Shown here one piece after another: positions 44,068 to 54,139 of a stretch of DNA of 64,000 nucleotides (the stretch's first letter is position 1; every line of letters begins with the position of its first letter). The stretch is from NCBI RefSeq assembly GCF_024723825.1, contig NZ_JANQBQ010000001.1:124001-188000 (forward strand), read 5' to 3'. This stretch comes from Romboutsia lituseburensis. GTDB taxonomy: Bacteria; Bacillota; Clostridia; Peptostreptococcales; Peptostreptococcaceae. Under the pieces are notes generated by a model. That model saw nothing but the letters and a program-made list of their open reading frames with translations. It did not search any database and was not told where the DNA came from. Made by a program: the position numbers and the translations under genes.

Positions 44068-44790
44068 ATGGAAAATGTAATTAAATTTGAACACGTAAGT
44101 TTTGGTTATGATGAAAAGCCCATACTTGAAGATATTAATTTAGAGATACATAAGGGAGATTATGTTGGAATAATAGGCCAAAATGGGGCTGGAAAAAGCA
44201 CATTATTAAAACTTATGATAAATGAAATAAAATCAGTAAAAGGTAAAATAAAAATATTTGGAACGGATATAAATGCATTTAATAGCTGGGAAGAAATAGG
44301 ATATGTAAATCAAAAGTCAAATTCATTTTCATCATCTTTTCCTGTTACAGTAAGAGAAGTTGTAGCAATGAATTTAGTTTCAAAAATAGGATTATTTAAA
44401 CGTATAAAAAAGAAACATTTAGAAGAAGTTGATGACGTTTTAAAGCTAGTTGGAGTTTATGAATACAAAGATAAACTTATAGGAAGTTTATCAGGAGGGC
44501 AACAGCAAAAAGTATTTATAGCTAGAGAACTAATGAAATCACCTAAAATGTTATTTTTAGATGAACCAACAGTAGGTATTGATATAAATGGGCAGCGAGA
44601 ATTTTATAAGCTATTAAAGGAATTAAATGAAAAGTTGAATCTTACAATAGTTATAGTTTCACATGATTTATTTATTGTTAAAGAAGAAGTAAAGAATCTT
44701 GTATTAATTAAAAATCACAATATAAAGTTTATACAAAATGCAAAAAGTGATATAAGTAAAAATATGATGTTAGATTTTTTTAGTAATTAG
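44068..44790 (+). CDS. znuC: Metal ABC transporter ATP-binding protein (ZnuC-like)
   Basis: 240 residues, RBS GGGAG (44058-44062). ABC ATPase with Walker A GQNGAGKST (about 37-45), Q-loop VNQKSNSFSSSFPVTVREVVAMN, signature LSGGQQQKV and Walker B LFLDEPTVGID, H-loop SHDL. Belongs to the zinc/manganese importer group. Second gene of the three-gene operon, 9 bases after the binding-protein gene. Confidence 0.92.
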   Translation: MENVIKFEHVSFGYDEKPILEDINLEIHKGDYVGIIGQNGAGKSTLLKLMINEIKSVKGKIKIFGTDINAFNSWEEIGYVNQKSNSFSSSFPVTVREVVAMNLVSKIGLFKRIKKKHLEEVDDVLKLVGVYEYKDKLIGSLSGGQQQKVFIARELMKSPKMLFLDEPTVGIDINGQREFYKLLKELNEKLNLTIVIVSHDLFIVKEEVKNLVLIKNHNIKFIQNAKSDISKNMMLDFFSN

Positions 44791-44808
44791 AATTTGGGAG
44801 GAAGTAGT

Positions 44809-45636
44809 TTGGAAATTTTTCAATATGATTTTATGTTAAGAGCATTATTTGCATCTGCTATAGTAGGGTTTATATGCCCTCTTATGGGAATGTTTATAGT
44901 GTTTAAGAGGTTATCTTTAATAGGAGATAGTTTATCTCATATAGCTTTATCTGGAATCTGTGGTGCTACATTATTTGGTGTAAATCCTATTTTAGGGTCA
45001 TTAATTGCATCAAGTCTAGCCGCTATTTTAATAGACCGATTAAGAACGAATTTAAAGGAATATGCAGATTTATCCATTGCCATAATCATGGCTTTAGGTG
45101 TAGGTATATCAGGAATATTAATAAGTATGTCAAATGTAAACTTTGATTTGTTTTCATTTATGTATGGAAGTATAGCTACAGTAAATAAAGAAGATATAGT
45201 TATAATAACTTTAACCGCTTTGGTTATAGTATTCTTTATAGCATTATTTTTTAAAGAACTTTTATTTATAACTTTTGATGAAGATAATGCTAAATTCTCT
45301 AAAATACCTGTTAAATTTATAAATACTATTTTTATGGTTTTAGTAGCTGCAAGTATAACAATAACATTAAGAATAGTTGGTGTATTATTAGTTTCATCGT
45401 TAATAGCTATACCTGTTGCAACGAGTATACAAATAGCTAGAAGCTTTAAAAACGCAATGTTTTATTCGATTTTATTTGGAGAAGTTGCCATAATATCAGG
45501 CGTAATAATTTCTTTCTATTTTGATTTAGCTCCAGGAGGAACTATAGTTATAATAAGTGTGATGGAACTTTTAGTTATAAGTTTGGTAAGCAAGATTAAA
45601 AATAAACATAAAGCTAAAATAAATTTTAAATATTAG
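44809..45636 (+). CDS. znuB: Metal ABC transporter permease (ZnuB-like)
   Basis: 275 residues from TTG 44809, chosen because GGGAGGA (44796-44802) is 6 bases upstream; the in-frame TTG 44794 precedes that RBS. About eight to nine membrane helices, with the ABC-3 family features MGMFIVFKRLSLIGDSLSHIALSG and LRIVGVLLVSSLIAIPVATS. Carries Zn2+ (or a related divalent ion) across the membrane. Ends the operon; no clear terminator is visible before the tRNA promoter. Confidence 0.9.
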   Translation: MEIFQYDFMLRALFASAIVGFICPLMGMFIVFKRLSLIGDSLSHIALSGICGATLFGVNPILGSLIASSLAAILIDRLRTNLKEYADLSIAIIMALGVGISGILISMSNVNFDLFSFMYGSIATVNKEDIVIITLTALVIVFFIALFFKELLFITFDEDNAKFSKIPVKFINTIFMVLVAASITITLRIVGVLLVSSLIAIPVATSIQIARSFKNAMFYSILFGEVAIISGVIISFYFDLAPGGTIVIISVMELLVISLVSKIKNKHKAKINFKY

Positions 45637-45743
45637 TGAATATAAATAAAAAAATTGTAAAAAATTAAAAAGCTGAAATTATTAAAAATAAAGGTATTTA
45701 AGGAAAAAAAATGAAAAAAATATAAAAAATATGAAAAAATGTA

Positions 45744-45772
45744 TTGACGAATTTAAAAAATATAACTATAAT
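45744..45772 (+). promoter_or_regulatory. Strong promoter of the tRNA cluster
   Basis: TTGACG (45744-45749), 17 bases, TATAAT (45767-45772), 40 bases before the first tRNA gene. A near-consensus sigma-A promoter that can drive the whole 15-gene array. Confidence 0.85.
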
Positions 45773-45811
45773 AGTCTTTGCAAGTGAGAACTTAACAAAA
45801 CAATAAACAAT

Positions 45812-45887
45812 GATCCATTAGCTCAGTCGGTAGAGCACCTGACTTTTAATCAGGGTGTCCCGCGTTCGAGTCGCGGATGGATCACCA
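45812..45887 (+). tRNA. tRNA-Lys(TTT), unit 1
   Basis: 76 bases with encoded CCA. Acceptor GATCCAT/ATGGATC, anticodon loop CTTTTAA. Confidence 0.95.
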
Positions 45888-45892
45888 AGTAC

Positions 45893-45981
<89 letters not shown>

Positions 45982-45986
45982 ATTGT

Positions 45987-46062
45987 GGGAATATGGCTCA
46001 GTTGGTAGAGCAATTGACTGTTAATCAATGGGTCACAGGTTCGAGTCCTGTTATTCCCGCCA
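45987..46062 (+). tRNA. tRNA-Asn(GTT), unit 1
   Basis: 76 bases with CCA. Acceptor GGGAATA/TATTCCC, anticodon loop CTGTTAA. Confidence 0.95.
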
Positions 46063-46066
46063 AAAT

Positions 46067-46141
46067 GCTAGCGTGGCTCAACGGTAGAGCAGCTGACTTG
46101 TAATCAGCAGGTTGTAGGTTCGATTCCTATCACTAGCTCCA
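46067..46141 (+). tRNA. tRNA-Thr(TGT), unit 1
   Basis: 75 bases with CCA. Acceptor GCTAGCG/CACTAGC has a C-A mismatch at the sixth pair; anticodon loop CTTGTAA. Confidence 0.94.
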
Positions 46142-46150
46142 TAAAAATGT

Positions 46151-46227
<77 letters not shown>

Positions 46228-46240
46228 ATTTAATATTTAT

Positions 46241-46316
46241 GATCCATTAGCTCAGTCGGTAGAGCACCTGACTTTTAATCAGGGTGTCCCGCGTTCGAGT
46301 CGCGGATGGATCACCA
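46241..46316 (+). tRNA. tRNA-Lys(TTT), unit 2
   Basis: Identical in sequence to the copy in unit 1; CCA encoded. Confidence 0.95.
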
Positions 46317-46321
46317 AGCAC

Positions 46322-46410
<89 letters not shown>

Positions 46411-46415
46411 ATTGT

Positions 46416-46491
46416 GGGAATATGGCTCAGTTGGTAGAGCAATTGACTGTTAATCAATGGGTCACAGGTTCGAGTCCTGTTATTCCCGCCA
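46416..46491 (+). tRNA. tRNA-Asn(GTT), unit 2
   Basis: Identical to unit 1 copy; CCA encoded. Confidence 0.95.
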
Positions 46492-46495
46492 AAAT

Positions 46496-46570
46496 GCTAG
46501 CGTGGCTCAACGGTAGAGCAGCTGACTTGTAATCAGCAGGTTGTAGGTTCGATTCCTATCACTAGCTCCA
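46496..46570 (+). tRNA. tRNA-Thr(TGT), unit 2
   Basis: Identical to unit 1 copy, including the C-A mismatch in the acceptor stem. Confidence 0.94.
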
Positions 46571-46579
46571 TAAAAATGT

Positions 46580-46656
<77 letters not shown>

Positions 46657-46668
46657 ATTTAATATTAT

Positions 46669-46744
46669 GATCCATTAGCTCAGTCGGTAGAGCACCTGAC
46701 TTTTAATCAGGGTGTCCCGCGTTCGAGTCGCGGATGGATCACCA
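46669..46744 (+). tRNA. tRNA-Lys(TTT), unit 3
   Basis: Same sequence as units 1 and 2; CCA encoded. Confidence 0.95.
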
Positions 46745-46749
46745 AGTAC

Positions 46750-46838
<89 letters not shown>

Positions 46839-46843
46839 ATTGT

Positions 46844-46919
46844 GGGAATATGGCTCAGTTGGTAGAGCAATTGACTGTTAATCAATGGGTCACAGGTTCG
46901 AATCCTGTTATTCCCGCCA
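46844..46919 (+). tRNA. tRNA-Asn(GTT), unit 3
   Basis: Differs from the other two copies by one base in the T loop (TTCGAATC instead of TTCGAGTC). Confidence 0.95.
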
Positions 46920-46923
46920 AGAT

Positions 46924-46998
46924 GCTAGTGTGGCTCAACGGTAGAGCAGCTGACTTGTAATCAGCAGGTTGTAGGTTCGATTCCTATCACTAGCTCCA
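46924..46998 (+). tRNA. tRNA-Thr(TGT), unit 3
   Basis: Acceptor GCTAGTG pairs fully with CACTAGC, unlike the C-A mismatch of units 1 and 2. Confidence 0.95.
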
Positions 46999-47007
46999 TA
47001 AAAATAT

Positions 47008-47084
<77 letters not shown>

Positions 47085-47087
47085 ATT

Positions 47088-47119
47088 AAACTTTTAGATT
47101 ATGTCTAAGAGTTTTTATT
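47088..47119 (+). terminator. Terminator of the tRNA array
   Basis: Stem AAACTTTTAGA / TCTAAGAGTTT (one G-T) and T5. Confidence 0.82.
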
Positions 47120-47144
47120 TTTATATAATAAAAATTATAAAATA

Positions 47145-47178
47145 AAAAGCCTTTGGTATAAACACCAAAGGCTTTTTT
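47145..47178 (-). terminator. Terminator of the DAACS symporter gene
   Basis: Stem AAAAAGCCTTTGGT / ACCAAAGGCTTTTT; T-rich on both strands, so it may also back up the tRNA terminator. Confidence 0.88.
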
Positions 47179-47179
47179 A

Positions 47180-48370
47180 TTAAAATTCCACAGATTCTTC
47201 TTCACTTTGTATATTTTTCTTATCGGCTATACCAGTAAGCATAAGTGTTAATGCTCCATCGCCAGTAACGTTACAAGCTGTACCGAAACTATCTTGTAAT
47301 GCAAATATAGTTAAAATAAGAGCAGTACCTGTTTCATTAAATGCTAAAACACTAGTTATAAGTCCTAGAGATGCCATTACTGTACCTCCAGGGACACCAG
47401 GTGCACCTATAGCAAATACACCTAATAAAATTATAAATACTACCATAGATGATACACTTGGAAGTTTACCGTATAATATTTGAGAAACTACCATAACAAA
47501 GAATACTTCTGTTAAAACAGATCCACAAAGATGTATATTAGAGCATAGTGGAACTGAGAAGTTTAAAATATCTTTTCTTAGTACTTTAGATTTTTTAGCA
47601 CATTCTAAAGCTACAGGAAGAGTGGCAGCTGAGGACATACTTCCAACAGCAGTTAAGTAAGCTGGTCCATAATGTTTTAAAACTTCCATAGGGTTTTTAC
47701 CAGATATAGCGCCGCCTACTGCATAAAGCAATGCAAGCCATATAAAATGACCAATTAAAACTATAACTATAACTTTTATAAATACAGGTAAGTGATTAGT
47801 TATAGAACCTTCATAAGCAAGAGATGCGAAAGTTGTAGCTATGAAATATGGTAATAAAGGAATAACCACTCTATTAACTAAACTTAAAACTATATTTTGG
47901 AACTGATCTAATAATTTTTCAAACAGATCAGCTTTTGTCCAAGTTATTGCAAGTCCTAAAATTATAGATAAAAATAATGCGCTCATAACAGGCATAATTT
48001 GAGGAATATCTAATTTAAAAATAAGTTCTGGTAATTGTCTTAGACCTTCATTAGTAGATTGAATTGACAATTTTGGTATTAGCATATATCCGAATATAGC
48101 TGAAAATGTAGCTGCACCGACTGATGATATATAAGCAAACCCAACAGCGTACCCTAATAATTTAGAAGCATTGCTCTTTAATTTGGCTATAGAAGGTGCG
48201 ATAAATCCGATAATTATTAAAGGAACCGCAAAGAATATTACTTGACCTAAGATATACTTTAAGGTAACTATAATATTCATAAAAGAAGCAGGCGCATAGA
48301 AACCTATTAATAGACCTATAACAACTGCTAATACTAATTTAAATATTAAGCTGTCAAATACTTTTTTCAT
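47180..48370 (-). CDS. Dicarboxylate/amino acid:cation symporter (DAACS family)
   Basis: 396 residues with about eight helices plus two re-entrant loops. Family marks are the Ser-rich loop GSMSSAATLPVAL and the helix-8 motif DSFGTACNVTGDGALTLM (D...T..N substrate/Na+ residues). The usual NMDGT of helix 7 is replaced by CSNIHLCGSV, so this is a divergent branch and the substrate (aspartate/glutamate, serine/threonine or a dicarboxylate) is uncertain. RBS GGGGGT precedes the ATG at 48370 (reverse strand). Monocistronic. Confidence 0.87.
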   Translation of the reverse strand: MKKVFDSLIFKLVLAVVIGLLIGFYAPASFMNIIVTLKYILGQVIFFAVPLIIIGFIAPSIAKLKSNASKLLGYAVGFAYISSVGAATFSAIFGYMLIPKLSIQSTNEGLRQLPELIFKLDIPQIMPVMSALFLSIILGLAITWTKADLFEKLLDQFQNIVLSLVNRVVIPLLPYFIATTFASLAYEGSITNHLPVFIKVIVIVLIGHFIWLALLYAVGGAISGKNPMEVLKHYGPAYLTAVGSMSSAATLPVALECAKKSKVLRKDILNFSVPLCSNIHLCGSVLTEVFFVMVVSQILYGKLPSVSSMVVFIILLGVFAIGAPGVPGGTVMASLGLITSVLAFNETGTALILTIFALQDSFGTACNVTGDGALTLMLTGIADKKNIQSEEESVEF

Positions 48371-48698
48371 AAAAATACCCCCATTGTAATTGATAAACTG
48401 ATATAGGTTGATAAAAATATAACCTATTTAATTTAAATAGTAGTAAAAATAAGTTATATTTTCAATAAAATGTTAAATTTTTTTAATAATTTCAAGATTT
48501 TATATATTAAGAAAAATATCGAAATAAGTATTACATAGTTAGTTTTGAAATTATAAAAAATATGATTTATTTGTACCTTTAATAAATTATATATAACTTT
48601 CCTTAACAAAAACTATAAAATAATGTAAAATATATATTATAAACCATAAAATAATGTAAAAATATAGTAATAGGAACAAAATAGGGGAGAAATGACAT
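48371..48698. other. AT-rich divergent spacer with a 16-bp direct repeat
   Basis: No ORF with RBS. ATAAAATAATGTAAAA occurs at 48615-48630 and again at 48646-48661, 31 bases apart (about three helical turns), 40-85 bases ahead of the kinase start; it could be a regulator site. Nothing else is assignable. Confidence 0.4.
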
Positions 48699-50672
48699 AT
48701 GGGGGGAAAACTGTTAAAGTATATTTTAGGTATCATTTTATGCGCAATGATATCGTTTTCGTATGTACAGAAAATATACTCGCATAATAATAAACATGAA
48801 GGTTTTAATGTACTTATATTAAATTCATATCATCAAGGGCATTATTGGGAATCTAATATATTAGATGGAATAAAAAAATATATGGAAAAAAATAAAGAAG
48901 ATAATATAAACTTTAATGTTGAATACTTAGATTTTAGAAATAAAAACGATATAGAATATATAAATTCATTAAAAGAAATGCTTAACAAAAAATATCACAA
49001 AGGAAGCATAGATGCAATATACACTGTAGATGATGAGGCATACGAATCTTTCAAAGGAGAAATATTTAATAAAGAAAGTAGCTTTTATAAAATACCTTTA
49101 GTTTTTAGTGGAGTAGACAATAAGCAACGATGTTGTAAAAAAGAAAAACAGTATATGTCAGGAATTTACCACACAGATGATAGCAAAAATTTAATAGTAA
49201 TGATAAAAAGATTAAATCCTGATGTGAAAAATATAAATGTTATAACAGAGGAATCCTTATATTGTAAGTCAGTAAGATCTGAAATTGATGATGCTATAAA
49301 AATATACTCAAATAATACAATTAATATAAGACATATACAAAGTGATTATATACAAGATGTAATAGAAAATCTAAAAAAAATAGATACTTTTGCTAACTCT
49401 ATAAACATAATTGCTGGTGAATTTCAATGTAAGTCTTCTTTAAAATATTTAAATCCAAATGAGACTATAAAAATAATAAAACAATATAGTAAAAATCCAA
49501 TTTATTCAAATGACCAAACATATATAAATTCAAGTATTTTAGGTGGATTCATAGATATAGGTCAAGAACATGCATCTATAATTGGAGAGATGATTTTAAA
49601 AATAAAAAATGGTCAATCAATATATTCTATACCATATGAAATAGAGCCAGTAGCTAAGGAATATATTGACTATAATAGTGTTTATGAATACAATATAAAT
49701 CCATTTAATATAAGTGAAAATTCAAAAATAATTAATAAAAAAAACTATCAATTGCTTCTTCCAATATGGATGAAACATTTAATTATTATAGCTATATTTT
49801 TAATTATAATATCAATTGTTTTATGCTTTAACCATGTAGCTAACTGTAAAAAAAATAGAAAGAAAAGAGAAGAAGAATATAATAAAGCAAAAGAAAGAGA
49901 TAAATTGAAAACTGACTTTATAGTAAATTTAAGTCATGAGTTAAGAACACCTATAAATATAATACTAGGAACAACTAAAGTATTAGAAAGAAATATATTG
50001 AATGAAAATATAAATAAGTTAGATACAATAAATAAATTAAACAATATTAATCAAAACTCATACAGATTGCTAAAAATATCTAATAATATAATAGATATTA
50101 CCAAGGTTGAGTCAGGTATGTTTAATTTAAAACTACAAAACTGTAATATAGTAGATGTAGTTGAAGAAATATTTACATCATCAGTAGAATTTGCAAATAA
50201 AAAAAGCTTAAAAATGATATTTGATACAGATGAAGAAGAAATAATTACAGCTATAGACAAACTTCAGATGCAAAGAGTGATTTTAAATCTATTGTCTAAT
50301 GCTATAAAGTTTACAAATTTAAAGGGATATATAAATGTTTATATAAAAAAAGAATATAAAAATGTAGTTATAGAAGTAAAAGATAGTGGTGTTGGAATAC
50401 CCGAAGATAAGATAAATAAGATTTTTTATATGTTTTATCAGATAGACAGCTTAATGACAAGAAAAAGCGAAGGAAGTGGAATCGGGCTTTGCATAGTTAA
50501 AGATATTGTCGAAATCCATGGCGGTAAAATTGAAGTAGAAAGTAAAGTAAACTTAGGAACTATTTTTAGAATACATCTTCCGATAAGAGTTGTAGAAAAT
50601 GAAAAGTGTGATGAAAATTTACATATATTAGATATTGAAAATGTTGTGAACTTAGAAATGTCAGATATTTAA
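48699..50672 (+). CDS. Sensor histidine kinase with extracellular ABC-substrate-binding-type domain (orphan)
   Basis: 657 residues, RBS GGGGAG (48683-48688). N-terminal membrane helix (about 6-24), then an extracellular domain (about 30-345) of the ABC substrate-binding fold: NVLILNSYHQGHYWESNI, DAIYTVDDEAYES and PLVFSGVDN, as in PF04392-type sensors. Second helix about 358-380, then HisKA H413 in FIVNLSHELRTPIN and HATPase with NLLSNAIKFTN, KDSGVGIP and SEGSGIGLCIVKDI. The kinase core is closest to the two cytoplasmic kinases in this window and it ends NLEMSDI, a variant of their tail. No regulator gene adjoins. Confidence 0.86.
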   Translation: MGGKLLKYILGIILCAMISFSYVQKIYSHNNKHEGFNVLILNSYHQGHYWESNILDGIKKYMEKNKEDNINFNVEYLDFRNKNDIEYINSLKEMLNKKYHKGSIDAIYTVDDEAYESFKGEIFNKESSFYKIPLVFSGVDNKQRCCKKEKQYMSGIYHTDDSKNLIVMIKRLNPDVKNINVITEESLYCKSVRSEIDDAIKIYSNNTINIRHIQSDYIQDVIENLKKIDTFANSINIIAGEFQCKSSLKYLNPNETIKIIKQYSKNPIYSNDQTYINSSILGGFIDIGQEHASIIGEMILKIKNGQSIYSIPYEIEPVAKEYIDYNSVYEYNINPFNISENSKIINKKNYQLLLPIWMKHLIIIAIFLIIISIVLCFNHVANCKKNRKKREEEYNKAKERDKLKTDFIVNLSHELRTPINIILGTTKVLERNILNENINKLDTINKLNNINQNSYRLLKISNNIIDITKVESGMFNLKLQNCNIVDVVEEIFTSSVEFANKKSLKMIFDTDEEEIITAIDKLQMQRVILNLLSNAIKFTNLKGYINVYIKKEYKNVVIEVKDSGVGIPEDKINKIFYMFYQIDSLMTRKSEGSGIGLCIVKDIVEIHGGKIEVESKVNLGTIFRIHLPIRVVENEKCDENLHILDIENVVNLEMSDI

Positions 50673-50763
50673 AAAACTAGTATTTTAACTTAAAAAATAG
50701 TTGACAATATAAATAAATTAATAATAAACTAATTTTAAGGATTATTAAGAAAGAAGGTACAAC

Positions 50764-51024
50764 ATGGAAGAAATATACAGACTAATAGAAGAAAAAATAA
50801 AAAATGCTGGTTATAACGGTAATGTAAATGGTGAAGAAATATACGATGAAATCTGTGATGAAATAGAAGAAAAAGAAAATGGAAGTTATATATTTATGTC
50901 TAAAAAAGAAGATGATGTTTTCTTCGAATATCAAATAGATATAATGGATGAAAACTTTAATTTATCATACATAGATATAAACACTCCACAAGGAAAAATA
51001 CATGTGGACTTTGATGCTAATTAG
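50764..51024 (+). CDS. Hypothetical small acidic protein
   Basis: 86 residues, RBS AGAAAGAAGG; start ATG 50764. Begins MEEIYRLIEEKIKNAGYNG and has VNGEEIYDEICDEIEEKENGSYIF and YQIDIMDENFNLSYIDI; acidic, no membrane segment. Family not recognised. A TTGACA box lies at 50701-50706. Own terminator follows, so monocistronic. Confidence 0.75.
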   Translation: MEEIYRLIEEKIKNAGYNGNVNGEEIYDEICDEIEEKENGSYIFMSKKEDDVFFEYQIDIMDENFNLSYIDINTPQGKIHVDFDAN

Positions 51025-51032
51025 TATATAGT

Positions 51033-51065
51033 AAAAAAGAGTTATTTTAAAATAACTCTTTTTTT
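51033..51065 (+). terminator. Terminator after the small acidic gene
   Basis: Stem AAAAAAGAGTTATTTT / AAAATAACTCTTTTTT. Confidence 0.88.
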
Positions 51066-51272
51066 GTGAGAATTTTAAATTAGATTATAGGATATTTATA
51101 AATAGCTTTATTAATTAAATTATAAATATAAAAAAAATTTTGTAATATGAAAATTATATATATCAAAATTTAAAATTAAAAATACTTACAACAATAAATG
51201 ATTTTAGTTAAAAAAATTAATAGAATAATATATTATTGTTAAAAAAATAATCAAAAAAAATCAAAAAAAAAG

Positions 51273-51301
51273 TTGACTTTATTGAAGTTAATTCATACAA
51301 T
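51273..51301 (+). promoter_or_regulatory. Promoter of the glycine riboswitch-gcv transcript
   Basis: TTGACT (51273-51278), 17 bases, TACAAT (51296-51301). The transcript start would fall about 20 bases before the first aptamer. The stretch 51066-51272 upstream is A/T-rich and I see nothing else in it. Confidence 0.72.
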
Positions 51302-51324
51302 TATATCAAAATTAAATATTTACC

Positions 51325-51522
51325 AAATGAGATTAGCGAGAGAGACCTAAATATTTTAGGAGCCGAAGAAGCAATTTAAAAATAGCCAAATTTTTAAAGA
51401 AACTTTCAGGCAAACATATCGTTAATTGATGGAAATCTGGAAAGACTTATAAACTAAAATATAAGTCACCGAAGGAGCAAAATAATTTTAAAATTATTGA
51501 AACTTTCAGGTATATAAACAGA
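51325..51522 (+). promoter_or_regulatory. Tandem glycine riboswitch (two aptamers)
   Basis: Aptamer 1 (about 51328-51420) has GAGAGAGACC, GCCGAAGAAGCAA and AACTTTCAGGCAAA; aptamer 2 (about 51428-51522) has TGGAAAGACT, ACCGAAGGAGCAA and AACTTTCAGGTATA. The paired CCGAAG-GCAA and CTTTCAGG cores, 100 bases apart, are diagnostic of the cooperative glycine riboswitch. It stands before the glycine cleavage genes. Confidence 0.95.
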
Positions 51523-51569
51523 GGATATACAGGCAACTTTATTTGTTGTGTTTGTATGTCCTTTTTTTT
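51523..51569 (+). terminator. Riboswitch-controlled terminator
   Basis: Stem GGATATACA..CAAC / GTTG..TTGTATGTCC followed by T8. The 5' arm directly joins the end of aptamer 2, so glycine binding should compete with it and allow read-through into gcvTPA (an ON switch). Confidence 0.85.
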
Positions 51570-51612
51570 AATGGGAAAATAAAAGATTATATAAGTAAGT
51601 GGGGGTATTTCG

Positions 51613-54138
51613 ATGAGTGAGTCAGTATGTATGGTAGAATTAAAAAGAACTAGTTTATATGAAAAACATAAAGAAATGGGTGCTAAGTTTTTAGAATTTG
51701 GAGGCTGGGATATGCCTCTTGAATATGAAGGTATGATTAAGGAACATGAAGCTGTAAGAAAGAGTGCTGGAATATTTGATGTTTCTCATATGGGAGAAGT
51801 AATTATAGAAGGAAATGAAAGTGAAAAGTTTATACAAAACTTAGTAACAAATAATATAGAAAATATGAAAGACGAAGAAATTATTTATACACTAATGTGT
51901 TATGAAAATGGTGGAGTTGTAGATGACTTATTAGTATATAAATTTAATAATGAGAAGTTTTTATTAGTTATAAATGCAGGAAATATAGAAAAAGACTTTG
52001 ATTGGATGATAAAAAATAAAGAAAATTATGATATAGATATAAAAAATATATCAAAAGAAATATCTCAATTAGCAATACAAGGACCAAAAGCTCAAGAAAT
52101 ACTTCAAAATATTGCAGATATAAATTTAGATAAAATTAAGTTTTTTAATTTTAAATCAGAGATAAATATTTTAGGCATGAAATGCATTGTATCTAGAACT
52201 GGATATACAGGCGAAGATGGATTTGAAATTTATTGTAAAAATGAAGATGTAAATAAAATATGGAGTGAATTATTAAATATAGGTAAAGGGAACTTAAAAC
52301 CAATAGGCCTTGGAGCTAGAGATACTCTAAGATTTGAAGCATGTCTACCTCTATATGGAAATGAAATAAATGAAAATATATCTCCTTTAGAAGCGGGACT
52401 TTCATTCTTTGTAAAATTAAATAAAAATAAATTCATAGGTAAAAAAAGCTTAGAGTCACAAAAAGAAAGTTCAGTTAAAAGAAAATTAATAGGATTTGAA
52501 GTTTTAGGAAAAGGAATAGCTAGACATGGATATGATGTACTAGCAAATAATGAGGTAATAGGATATGTAACAACAGGATATTCTTCACCTACTTTAAATA
52601 AAGTTATAGGTCTTGCACTTATAGACTCAAAATATTCACAATTAGATAATGAAATAGAAATAGCAATAAGAAAGAAAAGAGTGAAAGCTACTATTATAAA
52701 AACACCATTTTATAAAAAGCAATATAAAAATATAGAAAAATATAATTTAAATAAAGATGATAATAAAATTCAAAATGACAATCAGATAAATCAATTCTCA
52801 TATATACCAACTACAAGCGAAGATAAAAAAATAATGTTAGCTAGTATAGGATTAAGTTCAGTAGATGAATTATTTCTAGATATACCGAGTGAACTAAGAT
52901 TAAATAGAAGCCTAAACTTAGAAAGTGCTAAAAGTGAAATAGAAGTAAGTAAATGTATAAATAAATTAGCAAATAAAAATAAAAACTTAAATAATTTAAC
53001 GTGTTTCCTTGGAGCCGGAGCGTACGATCATTATATTCCATCAATTATAAATCATATAACTTCAAGAAGTGAATTTTATACAGCCTATACACCATATCAA
53101 GCGGAAATAAGTCAAGGTACATTACAAGTAATATTTGAATTTCAATCAATGATAGCAGAACTTACAAAAATGGAAATAGCTAATGCATCTATGTATGATG
53201 GAGCAACAGCAGCGGTAGAAGCTTGTTTAATGGCTGTAGGTCAAACTAAACGTAAAAAAATTATTGTACCTAAGACTGTTAACCCAGAATGTAGAAAAGT
53301 ATTACAAACTTATATGCAATTTAATAAATGTGAAATAGTTGAAGTGGATTTTTGTAATGAATATGGGATTACAGATATTAATAAATTAAGAGAAAACGTA
53401 AATAAAGACACAGCTTGTGTTTTAATACAAAATCCTAACTTCTTTGGGATAATAGAAGAAATGGAACAAATAGAAGAAATAGTTCATAAAAATAAAGCTC
53501 TCCTTATTATGAGTGTTGATCCTATATCTTTAGGAATACTAAAATCTCCAGGTGAAATAGGTGCGGACATCGTAGTTGGTGAAGCTCAGTCATTAGGTAA
53601 TCCTCTAAACTTTGGTGGACCATATGTTGGATTTATGGCAACGAAATCTAAATACACAAGAAAAATGCCAGGGAGAATAGTAGGAGAAACTATAGATAGT
53701 GATGGAAATAGAGCCTATGTATTAACTTTACAAACTAGAGAGCAACATGTAAGAAGAGAAAAAGCAACATCTAATATTTGCTCAAACCAAGCTTTAAATG
53801 CATTAACAGCATCAATTTATATGGCTGTAATGGGAAAAGAGGGATTTAAAGAAGTATCAAGTCAATGTATTAAAAAATCACATTATGCATACAATCAATT
53901 GATATCAAGTGAAAAATTTAAACCTGTATTTAAAGGAAAATTCTTTAAAGAATTTTTGTTAAAGTCAGTAGACAATATAGATGAAGTTAATGATAAGTTA
54001 TTAGAAAATAATATATTAGGTGGATATAACGTAGAAAATGAATATTCAGATTTAAAAAATACAACATTACTTTGTGTTACAGAAAAAAGAACTAAGCAAG
54101 AAATTGATAAGTTAGTTGAAGTTATGGAGGGAATGTAA
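51613..54138 (+). CDS. gcvTPA: Fused aminomethyltransferase-glycine decarboxylase subunit 1 (GcvT-GcvPA)
   Basis: 841 residues, RBS GGGGG (51601-51605). Residues about 10-365 are Gcv[72 protein letters not shown] charged linker (about 365-395) leads to GcvPA (395-841): [69 protein letters not shown]. GcvPA with GcvPB decarboxylates glycine onto the H protein; GcvT releases ammonia and makes methylene-THF. The same fusion is known from Clostridioides difficile. Under the glycine riboswitch. Confidence 0.95.
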   Translation: MSESVCMVELKRTSLYEKHKEMGAKFLEFGGWDMPLEYEGMIKEHEAVRKSAGIFDVSHMGEVIIEGNESEKFIQNLVTNNIENMKDEEIIYTLMCYENGGVVDDLLVYKFNNEKFLLVINAGNIEKDFDWMIKNKENYDIDIKNISKEISQLAIQGPKAQEILQNIADINLDKIKFFNFKSEINILGMKCIVSRTGYTGEDGFEIYCKNEDVNKIWSELLNIGKGNLKPIGLGARDTLRFEACLPLYGNEINENISPLEAGLSFFVKLNKNKFIGKKSLESQKESSVKRKLIGFEVLGKGIARHGYDVLANNEVIGYVTTGYSSPTLNKVIGLALIDSKYSQLDNEIEIAIRKKRVKATIIKTPFYKKQYKNIEKYNLNKDDNKIQNDNQINQFSYIPTTSEDKKIMLASIGLSSVDELFLDIPSELRLNRSLNLESAKSEIEVSKCINKLANKNKNLNNLTCFLGAGAYDHYIPSIINHITSRSEFYTAYTPYQAEISQGTLQVIFEFQSMIAELTKMEIANASMYDGATAAVEACLMAVGQTKRKKIIVPKTVNPECRKVLQTYMQFNKCEIVEVDFCNEYGITDINKLRENVNKDTACVLIQNPNFFGIIEEMEQIEEIVHKNKALLIMSVDPISLGILKSPGEIGADIVVGEAQSLGNPLNFGGPYVGFMATKSKYTRKMPGRIVGETIDSDGNRAYVLTLQTREQHVRREKATSNICSNQALNALTASIYMAVMGKEGFKEVSSQCIKKSHYAYNQLISSEKFKPVFKGKFFKEFLLKSVDNIDEVNDKLLENNILGGYNVENEYSDLKNTTLLCVTEKRTKQEIDKLVEVMEGM

Positions 54139-54139
54139 A

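Noticed and set aside
51066-51272. Possible gene in the A/T-rich stretch upstream of the gcv promoter
   Set aside because: No ORF with RBS, no hairpin or repeat beyond base composition.
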